Assembly (NCBI GenBank): GCA_903892675.1
Contig: CAITJJ010000242.1
Span: forward strand, 1-50,744
Reading direction: 5' to 3'
Length of the DNA: 50,744 nucleotides
Source: an uncultured Hyphomicrobiales bacterium
GTDB lineage: Bacteria; Pseudomonadota; Alphaproteobacteria; Rhizobiales; Xanthobacteraceae
The position numbers and the translations under genes were made by a program. Positions 42,858 to 50,744 of the stretch are shown in pieces (the first letter of the stretch is position 1; each line of letters opens with the position of its first letter). Below the pieces are notes generated by a model. That model did not search any database. It was not told where the DNA came from and was given only the letters and a program-made list of their open reading frames with translations.

Positions 42858-43696
42858 GTTGTTGAAACGTGGTGCAGCGCGTGTTCTTCCTCATCGCGCA
42901 TGCCGCGGCTGGCTTCTTCGCGCAGATCGGCCCAGATTTGCGCGACGTAGCGGCCAAAAGCCTCGCTGCCGACGATTTCCGAGGTGCGCGGGCGCGGCAG
43001 GTCGATATCGACGATGCGCTTCACCTTGCCGGGCCGATACGTCATCACCAGGATGCGATCGGACATCTGGACGGCTTCGGTAATGTTGTGCGTGATGAGA
43101 AGCGTGGTCTGCTTCAATTGCTGTTGAATTTGCAGCACTTTGTCGCCGAGCAGCAACCGGGTCTGCTCGTCGAGCGCGGCGAAGGGCTCGTCCATCAGCA
43201 GGATTTTCGGCTCAGAAGCGAGGGTGCGGGCCAGCGAGACGCGCTGGCGCATGCCACCCGACAGTTCGTTCGGATAGCGGTTCTCGAAGCCGTCCAGACC
43301 GACCAGCGAGATGAAGTGACGGGCGCGCTCGATACGCTGCGCCTTTGGCATGCCAATGAGTTCGAGCGGGAACGCGACATTGTCGGTGACGCTGCGCCAG
43401 GGGAAGGTCGACTCTTCCCGGAACACCATGCCGATCGATTGATGCGGGCTGTTGATCGTTTCGCCGCCGACGCTGACGACACCCGAGGTGTGGCCGATCA
43501 GTCCGCCGATGACGTTGAACAGTGTCGACTTGCCGCAGCCGGACGGGCCGATCACCGACAGGAACTCGCCCTGCCGCACGCCGAAGGAAACGTGATCGAC
43601 GGCGATTACAGGGCCTTCCTGGGTTTCGAAGCGAACGACCACGTCGTCGACCACCAGGATGTCGGTATTGGCTGGATTGTGAGGAGTGGATGTCAT
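42854..43696 (-). CDS. ABC transporter ATP-binding protein (SsuB/TauB type)
   Basis: A 280-residue ATPase. Walker A GPSGCGKST is near 51-59, the Q-loop region SIGMVFREESTFPWRSV near 86, the signature LSGGMRQRVSLARTL near 143, Walker B ILLMDEPFAALDEQTR near 163, and the H-loop LLITHNITEAVQMSDR near 196. The long C-terminal tail (about 50 residues) is normal for NitT/TauT ATPases. The Q-loop has E rather than the usual Q in FREE, a variation seen in part of this group. It is second gene of the operon, 15 bases after the ThDP enzyme. Confidence 0.95.
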   Translation of the reverse strand: MTSTPHNPANTDILVVDDVVVRFETQEGPVIAVDHVSFGVRQGEFLSVIGPSGCGKSTLFNVIGGLIGHTSGVVSVGGETINSPHQSIGMVFREESTFPWRSVTDNVAFPLELIGMPKAQRIERARHFISLVGLDGFENRYPNELSGGMRQRVSLARTLASEPKILLMDEPFAALDEQTRLLLGDKVLQIQQQLKQTTLLITHNITEAVQMSDRILVMTYRPGKVKRIVDIDLPRPRTSEIVGSEAFGRYVAQIWADLREEASRGMRDEEEHALHHVSTT

Positions 43697-43711
43697 GACT
43701 CTTTATCGCTT

Positions 43712-45499
43712 CTATTCACTTTTGCCAGTGGCGCCTTGCGCCGTCGTACCGGCATAGCCGGGCTCGACCCTTACGTCGACAACGGCGACGGCGCCTGCCT
43801 CGACGGCGGCGATGGCCTTTTCAAACACGGCGGCGAGGTCGTCAATCGATTCGACCGGGCCGAAGCCTTGCGCGCCCTGGGCGCGGGCAATGCCGGCCAG
43901 ATCGATATTGGGCTCGGAGATACGTTGGCCGATCCAGCGGTTTTCCACCGGCCGGCTGCGCATGCGGGCGACCCGCTCCTGATGCAGCTCGTCATTGAAG
44001 AATGAACGGTTGTTGGCGACCACGATCAGCAGCGGGATGTGATAGTGAACCGCCGTCCAAAGCGAAGTCACACCCATGAGGAAGTCACCGTCGCCGCAGA
44101 CCGCGACCACGAGGCGTCCGGAGCCCTTGAGCGCCAGCGCCGCGCCGACTGAAATGCCGGGGCCGCCGCCGACGCCGCCGCCGCCGTCGGAACCGAGATA
44201 ATCGAGCGGATGCCGCAGCGGCCAGCTCGCGCCGTTCCACGACAGCGAGACATGCGTGAGGGTGGTGGGCCGATCGCCAGTCGCGCGGTGCAGCGCGTCG
44301 GCCATATGATCGACCGTGACTTTGCTGCCGGAGAGTTTGGGAAACTCACGCTGGGTTGCAGGCAAAGCCTTGGCATTGGCTGGCCCGAGCGCCTCCAGCA
44401 AAGCGGGCACGGCGACATCGGGCTCGCAATCGATCATCACGTCGACCGGCGGCAAGCCCTGATAGTCCATGCTCCAGCCATTATGCAGACGATGATCGAC
44501 CGACACCTGCACGACCTTGGCGGCAATGGTGCTGCCAATGTTTTTAAATGTGCCGGCAATATCGAGCCAGTCCAGGCTGAGAATGACGTCGGCCTTGCGG
44601 ATCGTATCGGCAGCCTCCGGCGACAACGAGATGACTCCAGGCGCGCCGGCATGCAGCGGGTGATCGGTCGGGAACGCCGCGGCGACTTTCAGGTCGGTAA
44701 CGACGCGCGCGCCAAGACGTTCGGCCAGCACGATACGGGTCTTCCATGCGTTGACGTCGCGCGAGACCCGGCCGGCGAGGATGACCGGATTCTTCGCCGC
44801 CCGCAGGAGCGCCGCGGCAACCTTGATGGCATCGGCATCGGCCGCGCTTTTGACCGTGGGCATGTAGCGCTTGGTGTCGATTGCGGCGACTGGCTCAGTG
44901 AGCTTGGCTTCCTGCAACTCGACGTCGAGATTGACGTAGGTCGGCCCGCACGGCGCGGTATTGGCGATCCAGGCGGCACGCAACACCGATTCACGCGCCG
45001 CGACGGGCGAACCCGGCTGGTCGTCCCATTTGGTGTAGCCGCGCACCAGCGCGCCCTGGTCTCGAGCCGTATGTATCCATTCGATCCACGGCCGGCGCTT
45101 TGCGGCATCGTTCGGGCCGGTGGCGCCAATGATAAGCATGGGCATGCGGTCGCACCAGGCGTTGAAGATCGACATGGTGGCGTGCATCAAGCCGACATTG
45201 GAGTGCACCGCCGCCGCCATCGCCTTGCCGGTGACCTTGGCGTAGCCGTGCGCGATCGCGACCGCGCTTTCCTCGTGCAGGCACAGCAGCATCTGCGGTT
45301 GTTCGTTGCCGAGGTAATTCACCAAGCTGTCGTGCAGGCCGCGATAGCTCGCGCCGGGATTGAGCGCGATATAGGGAATGTCGAGGGCGCGGATCGCGTC
45401 GGCGATCACGTCGCTGCCGAACGCGGCGGCATTGACGCCGGCGGGGACGGGGCGATCGACGGAGGCCGTGTCGGCAATGGCAGGATTGGAATTCGGCAT
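43712..45499 (-). CDS. Thiamine-diphosphate-dependent enzyme, acetolactate-synthase/benzoylformate-decarboxylase-like
   Basis: A 595-residue three-domain ThDP enzyme. The N-terminal Pyr domain has the catalytic Glu in LCLHEESAVAIAHGYAKVTG. The central Rossmann domain contains NPVILAGRVSRDV and LDWLDIAG. The PP domain has the ThDP motif GDGDFLMGVTSLWTAV to IPLLIVVANNRSFFND (GDG to NN). Reactions in this family are decarboxylation, carboligation or C-C cleavage of 2-oxo acids. Sulfoacetaldehyde acetyltransferase was considered because of the TauABC-like neighbours, but the N-terminus does not resemble it. ATG 45499 is preferred; upstream in-frame codons add an unlikely 25 residues. Confidence 0.85.
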   Translation of the reverse strand: MPNSNPAIADTASVDRPVPAGVNAAAFGSDVIADAIRALDIPYIALNPGASYRGLHDSLVNYLGNEQPQMLLCLHEESAVAIAHGYAKVTGKAMAAAVHSNVGLMHATMSIFNAWCDRMPMLIIGATGPNDAAKRRPWIEWIHTARDQGALVRGYTKWDDQPGSPVAARESVLRAAWIANTAPCGPTYVNLDVELQEAKLTEPVAAIDTKRYMPTVKSAADADAIKVAAALLRAAKNPVILAGRVSRDVNAWKTRIVLAERLGARVVTDLKVAAAFPTDHPLHAGAPGVISLSPEAADTIRKADVILSLDWLDIAGTFKNIGSTIAAKVVQVSVDHRLHNGWSMDYQGLPPVDVMIDCEPDVAVPALLEALGPANAKALPATQREFPKLSGSKVTVDHMADALHRATGDRPTTLTHVSLSWNGASWPLRHPLDYLGSDGGGGVGGGPGISVGAALALKGSGRLVVAVCGDGDFLMGVTSLWTAVHYHIPLLIVVANNRSFFNDELHQERVARMRSRPVENRWIGQRISEPNIDLAGIARAQGAQGFGPVESIDDLAAVFEKAIAAVEAGAVAVVDVRVEPGYAGTTAQGATGKSE

Positions 45500-45625
45500 G
45501 CAGTTTGGGTCAGCCCGCGATTCCCTGTGCGCCTTTCGGCCACAGGGGCCGTTCAGGCCGCCGTTTCTCCCCATGATTGGCGCCTGTTGGTCCGGCGCGG
45601 CTGATGTTGTCGCACAGTATAGGCT

Positions 45626-45655
45626 TTGACATTAGTGCTTAATAGCCGCTAAATT
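45626..45655 (+). promoter_or_regulatory. Candidate promoter of the LysR gene
   Basis: A consensus -35 TTGACA (45626-45631) and a -10-like TAAATT (45650-45655) with an 18-base spacer, 42 bases before the LysR start. The same region carries the divergent ThDP-enzyme promoter on the other strand, where a LysR protein would be expected to bind. Confidence 0.5.
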
Positions 45656-45697
45656 CTCACGTCATTGGTGCAGATTCCACAACAATAGTGAAGCCGC

Positions 45698-46624
45698 TTG
45701 GACCGCTTCCGAACCATGGAAAGTTTCGTGCGGGTGGTGCGGGCCGGCAGCTTCACCATCGGCGCCAGCCAGCTCGGCCTGTCGCGCGCTTTGGTGTCGC
45801 GGCACATCAGCGATCTGGAAACGCATCTCGGCGTGCGCCTGTTGAACCGCTCGACGCGATCGCTGGCGCTCACCGAAGAGGGCACCGCCTATCTCGAATT
45901 CTGCGAGAAGGTGTTTCGTGAAATCGAGACCAACGAGCGCGCCATCCTGCGCACCCACACGGAGCCTGCCGGTACGCTCAAGGTGCTGGCGCCGAAATCG
46001 TTCGGCGCCGCTCATCTGTCGGACGCCGTTATAGGGTTCGCCAAGGCGCAGCCGCGGTTGCGCGTGTCGTTGATGCTGGAGAATACACCGTATCGCGGCA
46101 CGTATGATTTCGCCGAACGCGATCTCGACGTCGTTTTGTGCTTCTCCACCATGCGCGGCGCGTCGGTGGTTGAGGAAAAAATCGCGACGCTTGATTGGGT
46201 CCTGTGCGCGTCGCCCGAATATCTCGCGCGCGCCGGCGAACCGAATGAACCCGCTGCGCTTGGCATGCACGCATGCCTCGTGCATGTTCATGTATCGCCG
46301 AATGATGCGGTATGGCGATTGACCGGGCCCGATGGACAAATTCCGGTCAAGGTGCGCGCGGCGTTTTCATCCGACGGCGCCTTCACCTTACGCAAAGCCG
46401 CGGTCGCGGGCCTCGGCATCACGATGATTCCGCGTTACGCGGTGGCCGAGGATTTGGCCAGTGGCGTATTGGTGATTGTATTGCCGCGCTACCGGATTGC
46501 GTCGCGACCGCTGTTGGCGGTTTATCCGAAGGCGCTGGTCACGCCGGCCAAGGTGCAGGCTTTCGTCGCCTATCTGAAGGACTGGATGGTCGAGCGGAAT
46601 TTCGACGGCACTCAACCTGGCTGA
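45698..46624 (+). CDS. LysR family transcriptional regulator
   Basis: A 308-residue LTTR. The N-terminal helix-turn-helix is MESFVRVVRAGSFTIGASQ then LSRALVSRHISDLETHLGVRLLNRSTRSLALTEEG. A LysR-substrate domain follows, from about 90: GTLKVLAPKSFG, DLDVVLCFSTM, and AAVAGLGITMIPRYAVAEDL. The TTG start at 45698 gives the usual MDRFRTMESF form; ATG at 45716 is a possible alternative. It is divergent from the ThDP-enzyme/ABC operon and most likely controls it in response to its substrate. Its stop overlaps the convergent transglycosylase gene by 13 bases. Confidence 0.9.
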   Translation: MDRFRTMESFVRVVRAGSFTIGASQLGLSRALVSRHISDLETHLGVRLLNRSTRSLALTEEGTAYLEFCEKVFREIETNERAILRTHTEPAGTLKVLAPKSFGAAHLSDAVIGFAKAQPRLRVSLMLENTPYRGTYDFAERDLDVVLCFSTMRGASVVEEKIATLDWVLCASPEYLARAGEPNEPAALGMHACLVHVHVSPNDAVWRLTGPDGQIPVKVRAAFSSDGAFTLRKAAVAGLGITMIPRYAVAEDLASGVLVIVLPRYRIASRPLLAVYPKALVTPAKVQAFVAYLKDWMVERNFDGTQPG

Positions 46625-47874
46625 CGCAAGCGCGCCAGAACCTTAAGTCCGGCATAGCCATCGACCGGCTCCATGCCGGCGCTTTTCTGGAACGCGCCGA
46701 CGGCTTTGACCGTATCGCTGCCGGTGCGGCCGTCGATGCCGTCGGTCTTGAAGCCGCGTTCATTCAGACGGCGCTGGATTTCCTTGACCTCATCGATGGT
46801 CAGCACGCGTTCGCCGCCAGGAAATTGCTGGCGGAAGCCACCGTCGCCGCGCACCAGGTCGCCAAGATGCACAAGGGCGAGGATGTAGCTGATCGACGGA
46901 TTGTAGGAATAGACCGCGCGGAAGTTCTGTCCAACCAGAAAGGCCGGGCCACCGCCGACCGGCAGCCACAGCTTCACGGAATCGTCGGGCCGCGCGAAAG
47001 CCGCGCCGTCGGCGCGCCGCACGCCAAGCGCATGCCATTTCGCGTAAGTGCGAATGCTGCGGTTGTCGGCCAGATGCCTGTTGAAGCCGGGCGGCCATTT
47101 CACCTCGCAGCCCCAGGCTTCGCCGCGGCGCCATTTGCCGCGCTCGACCAGATAACGCGCCGTGCCGGCGAGTGCATCGTCCGGTTTGCCGAACGGGTTG
47201 GCGCGGCCGTCGCGGTCATAGTCGACGCCGAGGTGAAGCCAGACCTCCGGCATCCATTGGGTATGACCCATGGCGCCGGCCCACGAGCCGATCATCGCTG
47301 CGGGTTGAGCCCAGCCGCGATCGACAATAGTCAGCGCATTGATCAATTCGGCTTCCCAATATTTGCGGCGTCGCGGTTCGCCGTAAGCCAGCGCGGCGAG
47401 AGCGGGAATGACCGGCCGCATATATTTCGGATTGTCGATGACGTCGCCGAACGACGACTCCATGCCCCACAGCCCGAGAAGCACATGGCGGTCGACGCCG
47501 TAATCGGCCTCGATGCCCGCCAGCAGCGGGGCGAATTCCCTTGCGCGCTGCTTGCCGACGGTCACCCGCCAGTCTGAACAGCGGCGGTTGATATACTGCC
47601 ACATCTGCTCAGTGAATTCAGGCTGCTTGCGCTGCGATTCATAGACGCTGGTGTCCGGCGTCACCGCGTTCATCACGCGATCATAGGTTTTTTCCGAGAC
47701 GCCGCGGCGCAGAGCTTGAGCGCGGAAGCCCGCCACCCAGCGCGCGAAACCCGGCGGTTGCGCAGCCAAAGCGGCGCTGCCGAAGGCCACGCTTACGGCC
47801 AGGCCGAGCGCGCTGCCAAGCAGCGCGCGGCGGTTGAGTTGCGGAACAAGTGAAGCGCTTTCGATTCGGTTCAT
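46612..47874 (-). CDS. MltB-type lytic murein transglycosylase
   Basis: A 420-residue exported protein; the signal peptide is about 1-38, with RRALLGSALGLAVS hydrophobic core. The catalytic domain has the glutamate E139 in LLGLWGMESSFGD, followed by YMRPVIPALAALAY, GSWAGAMGHTQWMPEVW, and YDRDGRANPF, the family pattern. A C-terminal peptidoglycan-binding domain 1 is at about 355-418 (IQRRLNERGFKTDGIDGRTGSDTVKAVGAFQ in parts). It cleaves the MurNAc-GlcNAc bond to 1,6-anhydro-MurNAc. ATG 47874 is preferred for the signal peptide; an upstream extension to 47991 is not family-like. Confidence 0.9.
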   Translation of the reverse strand: MNRIESASLVPQLNRRALLGSALGLAVSVAFGSAALAAQPPGFARWVAGFRAQALRRGVSEKTYDRVMNAVTPDTSVYESQRKQPEFTEQMWQYINRRCSDWRVTVGKQRAREFAPLLAGIEADYGVDRHVLLGLWGMESSFGDVIDNPKYMRPVIPALAALAYGEPRRRKYWEAELINALTIVDRGWAQPAAMIGSWAGAMGHTQWMPEVWLHLGVDYDRDGRANPFGKPDDALAGTARYLVERGKWRRGEAWGCEVKWPPGFNRHLADNRSIRTYAKWHALGVRRADGAAFARPDDSVKLWLPVGGGPAFLVGQNFRAVYSYNPSISYILALVHLGDLVRGDGGFRQQFPGGERVLTIDEVKEIQRRLNERGFKTDGIDGRTGSDTVKAVGAFQKSAGMEPVDGYAGLKVLARLRQPG

Positions 47875-47952
47875 GCACGGCAGTCTAGCGGCTGACGACC
47901 GGCAAACAATCGGCGCGCCGAACTTGCGCGCGACCATCGCGCCAAATCGAAC

Positions 47953-47981
47953 GGCCTCCGCGACAGTCTGCCGCGGAGGCC
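47953..47981 (-). terminator. Terminator of the small exported-protein gene
   Basis: GGCCTCCGCG (47953-47962) and CGCGGAGGCC (47972-47981), a perfect 10-bp stem with a 9-base loop, just downstream (leftwards) of the gene ending at 48007. Moderately T-rich sequence flanks it. Confidence 0.65.
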
Positions 47982-48006
47982 GGTTCAGCATTTTTCGCGC
48001 GCCGGT

Positions 48007-48309
48007 CTACCTGACCGAGCCGTTGACCGCCGCGCCGGCGCTGCCGCTGCCGGTCGTGGTCCGGTTCTTTTTCTTGACGGCGGTATTGCCGGAAGCGTCG
48101 GCGCCAACCTTGGCGCGGGTGCCGCCAACGTTCGCGTTAACGCCCGCGTTCGAGTTTGATTTGGTGGCGCCGCTGGTTCCGCTATTGCCAACGCCGACTG
48201 CCGCTCCGCCAGACGTCCCGGCGCCGACATTGGCGCCGACCTGGGCGAAGGACACGGTGGTGGCGAGAGCAAATGCACTGGCGAGCAGCGCAGTTTTCAA
48301 AGCCTTCAT
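48007..48309 (-). CDS. Small low-complexity exported protein
   Basis: A 100-residue protein with a signal peptide (MKALKTALLASAFALATTVSFA) and a mature part made almost wholly of Gly, Ala, Ser, Asn, Thr and Val, with a short basic patch VKKKNRTTT near 77. GAGGAGGAATTC precedes the ATG. It has no Cys and no recognisable domain. It may be a cell-surface or periplasmic glycine-rich protein; function unknown. Confidence 0.6.
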   Translation of the reverse strand: MKALKTALLASAFALATTVSFAQVGANVGAGTSGGAAVGVGNSGTSGATKSNSNAGVNANVGGTRAKVGADASGNTAVKKKNRTTTGSGSAGAAVNGSVR

Positions 48310-48401
48310 AAGAATTCCTCCTCGGCATGATGGGCTGAATGAGGTTCCCGGCGCGACGAACGGCGCGGTTCACATGCCAGTCAACGGATGGCAGCGGGAT
48401 A

Positions 48402-48415
48402 GGTTCCCGGGAACC
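48402..48415. other. 14-bp perfect palindrome
   Basis: GGTTCCCGGGAACC at 48402-48415, just downstream of the M23-protein gene and upstream of the small exported-protein gene on the minus strand. A half copy GGTTCCCGG occurs about 67 bases before it (near 48334). It may be an operator for the small gene. The rest of the 127-base gap shows nothing. Confidence 0.4.
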
Positions 48416-48436
48416 CGTGATTGCGCGTCGGTCTAT

Positions 48437-50056
48437 TTAGTTCCCGCGACGCCAAAAACGGCGCGGCTTGCCCGTTGCCGGGGCCAAGGCTTTCGCCTCT
48501 TCCGGCGACAAGACGACAGGCGGCTTGTCGGGAATTTCGGGGGCCGGATCGCCGGGCATGATCTCGGTGCCGCGGCCGCCGATCAGGTTCTCATAGGACA
48601 GGACCAGCGACATGTAAGGATTGACCCAGACCCAGCCAAGTTTGGTCACCACCTGCATATTGAAATGCAGATGGTACGATGTGCCATTTTCAAAATCGCC
48701 CCAGGTAGCGACCTTGCCGATGATTTCGCCCTGGCTCACTTGGCGTCCGCTCACCAGGCCTTCGTCATCCATGAATTTCGGGTTCATGTGCAGGTAACGA
48801 AAGCGTACGAATTCGTTCGGCGTGTTGATGACGATATAGGCGCCGAGATTGCCGGGCATGCGCCAGATCAAGCCGTCGCGTACCGCGGCGATCGTGTGTT
48901 GATAGGGCAGGCAGCGATCGGCGGCTTCGTTTTTCAGCACGCAATTGCTCGGCCGCATGTCCTGGCCTTGATGGCCATAGCCGCCGGGACACTGGCCGAC
49001 TTGGAAGTCGCGCAGTTCGCAGAAATTGTCGCGCCACGGATAGGTGAAATTGATCGCAGTCGCTTCGTTGAACAGCAGCGGTATGCCGTTCACTTTGCAA
49101 GTATAGGGCCCGTTCTTGCGGCCAAGCCGGCCGGTGTGGCCGCTGCGATAGCAGTCTCCCCACGGCATGAAGGATTGCGACTTCACATAGGCCGGCGCGT
49201 TGGCAAACGGAAAGCGCATCGCCGCATAGACATTATAGTCGGCGCGGCCGGGCATCTTGCGCCAGCCGGTATTCGGAATGAGATCGCCGGGGCCGTAATA
49301 GGTGAAGTCGGATTTGGCGGTGGGCCGCGTCAAATCGAGATGCGGCGCATGGATTGTCTGCGGCGTGCCGCCGGCGGTGCGCAGCAGCTGCAGGAATTTC
49401 ACCGCGACCGGATCGGCTTCGCGGCATGACGGATACCGGGACGACAGCCGGCGGTCGTAACACTGGATCGAAACGATATAGGGCACGCCGAAACGTTCGA
49501 ATACGTAACGGACATGGGCTTCGTGCAGGATTCGCCGGATGCCGGGAAAAGCTTCCTGCAGATCCTTGGCCGGGAATGTTTGGTGATGATCCGGGCCGTC
49601 GAGATCGTAAGTGAAGCCGGCGCCGGTGATTTCGACCTCGACCGGTTTTTTTCTATATTGAAACCGGAAGCCGCCATCGCCCTGATTGAGCGTGAATGTG
49701 CCGGTATACCCAGCAGGTCCCGGCAGGAAATATTTGGTCGGATGAAACGGGCCGAAATATTTGTCGGCGCTTTGCGCGTCCTGTTTGCCGGCGGCAAGAT
49801 CGGCGCGGAACGTATCCATGTCGATCGGCAGCAGCACCGGCACGCTGCTTTTGGCTATACCGGGAAATCGCTTTTCGATTTGCGCATTGATGCGGGCGAA
49901 GGCTGCCGCCGGCGGCGCATCGCCTTGGTCGGGGAGAGATGCCGCCGCCGCCGCCCAATCGATTTGGGTAATCGTGACGCGGGGCGCTTCGATTTCAGTT
50001 GCAGCGGCGCTGCCGGCAATCAGCAGAGCCGCGGTCACGACGACCGGAAATCTCAA
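48437..50056 (-). CDS. Exported M23-family-like peptidase
   Basis: A 539-residue protein with a signal peptide from a TTG start (MRFPVVVTAALLIAGSAAA) preceded by GAGGGAC; a TTG 11 codons earlier is an alternative. The N-terminal 300 residues are of unknown fold. The C-terminal part holds an M23 (LytM-type) zinc peptidase pattern: the H-x-x-x-D motif in GGYGHQGQDMR, and HLHFNMQ with the H-x-H motif, plus GKVATWGDFENG. Cysteines are frequent around the domain (CELRDFQVGQC, SNCVLKNEAADRC), suggesting disulfides. It would act on peptidoglycan peptides or as a regulator of lytic enzymes. It is near the lytic transglycosylase but not in its operon. Confidence 0.82.
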   Translation of the reverse strand: MRFPVVVTAALLIAGSAAATEIEAPRVTITQIDWAAAAASLPDQGDAPPAAAFARINAQIEKRFPGIAKSSVPVLLPIDMDTFRADLAAGKQDAQSADKYFGPFHPTKYFLPGPAGYTGTFTLNQGDGGFRFQYRKKPVEVEITGAGFTYDLDGPDHHQTFPAKDLQEAFPGIRRILHEAHVRYVFERFGVPYIVSIQCYDRRLSSRYPSCREADPVAVKFLQLLRTAGGTPQTIHAPHLDLTRPTAKSDFTYYGPGDLIPNTGWRKMPGRADYNVYAAMRFPFANAPAYVKSQSFMPWGDCYRSGHTGRLGRKNGPYTCKVNGIPLLFNEATAINFTYPWRDNFCELRDFQVGQCPGGYGHQGQDMRPSNCVLKNEAADRCLPYQHTIAAVRDGLIWRMPGNLGAYIVINTPNEFVRFRYLHMNPKFMDDEGLVSGRQVSQGEIIGKVATWGDFENGTSYHLHFNMQVVTKLGWVWVNPYMSLVLSYENLIGGRGTEIMPGDPAPEIPDKPPVVLSPEEAKALAPATGKPRRFWRRGN

Positions 50057-50203
50057 TATACGTCCCTCGACTGCGGCAACGCCGAACAAGGTTTAAGACT
50101 AGGGGGTTCCGCCACCGGCGAACAAGGGCGGGACCGGCGCGGTAAATTGAAGCAAGGCGCCCGGCCGTTCCCTGTGATGGGGACGGTCGAGCGCAGATGA
50201 GGC

Positions 50204-50744
50204 TCAATCCTTGGCGCGTTCGACGTAGGAGCCATCCTCGGTCATAATGACGACGCGGGTGCCGACGGTGATGTGGGTCGGAACCATGGTGCGCACGCCG
50301 TTCGACAGGATCGCCGGCTTGAACGAACCTGACGCGGTCTGGCCCTTCATCGCCGGCTCGGTGTCGGTGATTTCCAGCGTCATCTTCTGCGGGATCTCGA
50401 TGGCGATGGCGGTGCCTTCATGCATCGACAACTGGACCTTCATGCCTTCCTGCATGTAGGGCGCGGCGTCGCCGACGACATCGGCCTGGATTTGGACCTG
50501 GTCGTAGGTGGCGTCGTTCATGAAGTGGAAGCCATCGGCGTCCTGGTAGAGGTAGGAATATTCGACCTCTTCGACATGGGCGCGCTCGACCGGGTCGGTC
50601 GTTTTGTAGCGCATCTGGGTCTTCACGCCGTCGGAAATCCGGCGCATATCGATCTGCGTGGTCGGCGTGCCCTTGCCGGGATGGAAACTTTCCGCATGCA
50701 GGACGACACAGAGCTTGCCGTCGAGATCGACGATATTGCCCTTA
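50204..50744 (-). CDS. efp: Elongation factor P, N-terminus outside window
   Basis: 179 residues are visible of a protein of about 188, so only the first codons are missing. EF-P binds between the P and E sites and helps peptide-bond formation at proline stretches. The N-terminal domain has the loop [10 protein letters not shown], with the lysine usually modified. The OB domains follow: [54 protein letters not shown] and the end YVERAKD. The sequence conforms to the family. The modification enzyme genes are not in the window. Confidence 0.96.
   Translation of the reverse strand, partial: KGNIVDLDGKLCVVLHAESFHPGKGTPTTQIDMRRISDGVKTQMRYKTTDPVERAHVEEVEYSYLYQDADGFHFMNDATYDQVQIQADVVGDAAPYMQEGMKVQLSMHEGTAIAIEIPQKMTLEITDTEPAMKGQTASGSFKPAILSNGVRTMVPTHITVGTRVVIMTEDGSYVERAKD

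Noticed and set aside
43712-45499. Sulfoacetaldehyde acetyltransferase (Xsc) as the name for the ThDP enzyme
   Set aside because: Neighbouring TauABC-like genes suggested it, but the N-terminal sequence does not resemble Xsc and no pta or taurine genes are present.
44210-45604. A 464-codon open frame antisense to the ThDP enzyme
   Set aside because: The ThDP enzyme has all family motifs; the opposing frame has none.
47834-49429. A 531-codon open frame on the + strand
   Set aside because: Antisense to the M23-type protein and the small exported protein, both of which have signal peptides, motifs and ribosome sites.
1-50744. CRISPR arrays, transposase genes, rRNA or tRNA genes, prophage genes
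   Set aside because: I looked for regularly spaced repeats, transposase or integrase motifs and RNA gene landmarks and found none.

Overview
The window comes from a GC-rich alphaproteobacterium, most probably a Hyphomicrobiales (Rhizobiales) member near the Xanthobacteraceae/Nitrobacteraceae. The grounds are codon usage, Tat-type periplasmic proteins, a class I PHA synthase, a GlpX-type fructose bisphosphatase, and a REP-like palindrome of the kind common in that group. This placement is an inference; no rRNA or tRNA gene is present to confirm it. Both ends cut genes: parE at the left edge (3' end missing) and efp at the right edge (first few codons missing).

Left third (1-25900): parE; a leftward TRAP transporter operon (binding protein, small and large permease); a DedA protein; a divergent pair of an exported GlcG/HbpS-like protein and a Tat-exported metallo-beta-lactamase-fold hydrolase; argC; an aidB-like acyl-CoA dehydrogenase; a MAPEG protein; a flavin reductase. 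Next is a persulfide-detoxification unit (ArsR repressor, rhodanese with membrane domain, TauE/SafE exporter, divergent persulfide dioxygenase). An alpha/beta hydrolase with a frameshifted C-terminus follows, then phaC, a small lipoprotein, the amino-acid and central-metabolism run alaC-hom-glpX-recJ, a small conserved hypothetical and a HerA-like ATPase.

Centre (25993-38392): a thiosulfate-oxidation (Sox) locus in the order soxR, soxS (leftward) / soxV, [orphan TRAP-type binding protein, secreted protein, both leftward], soxW, soxY, soxZ, soxXA, soxB, soxC, soxD, cytochrome c, soxF. The notable point is that SoxX and SoxA are one 419-residue triheme polypeptide. SoxD is short with a single heme. 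SoxR is an ArsR protein with cysteines at 42 and 108, as in persulfide sensors of the BigR/SqrR group. Two perfect ATTC-N8-GAAT inverted repeats stand upstream of soxY and soxC and are the best operator candidates. Functionally, SoxXA would load thiosulfate on SoxYZ, SoxB would hydrolyse the sulfone group, SoxCD would oxidise the sulfane sulfur, SoxV/W/S would keep thiols reduced, and SoxF with its cytochrome would handle sulfide. A strong terminator closes the cluster.

Right third (38463-50744): two leaderless binding-protein-fold genes; a 129-bp nested palindromic repeat; a leftward NitT/TauT-type ABC transporter operon headed by a ThDP-dependent enzyme, with a divergent LysR regulator; a lytic transglycosylase; a tiny low-complexity exported protein; an M23-type peptidase; and efp. 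The substrate of the ABC/ThDP unit cannot be deduced from the sequence.
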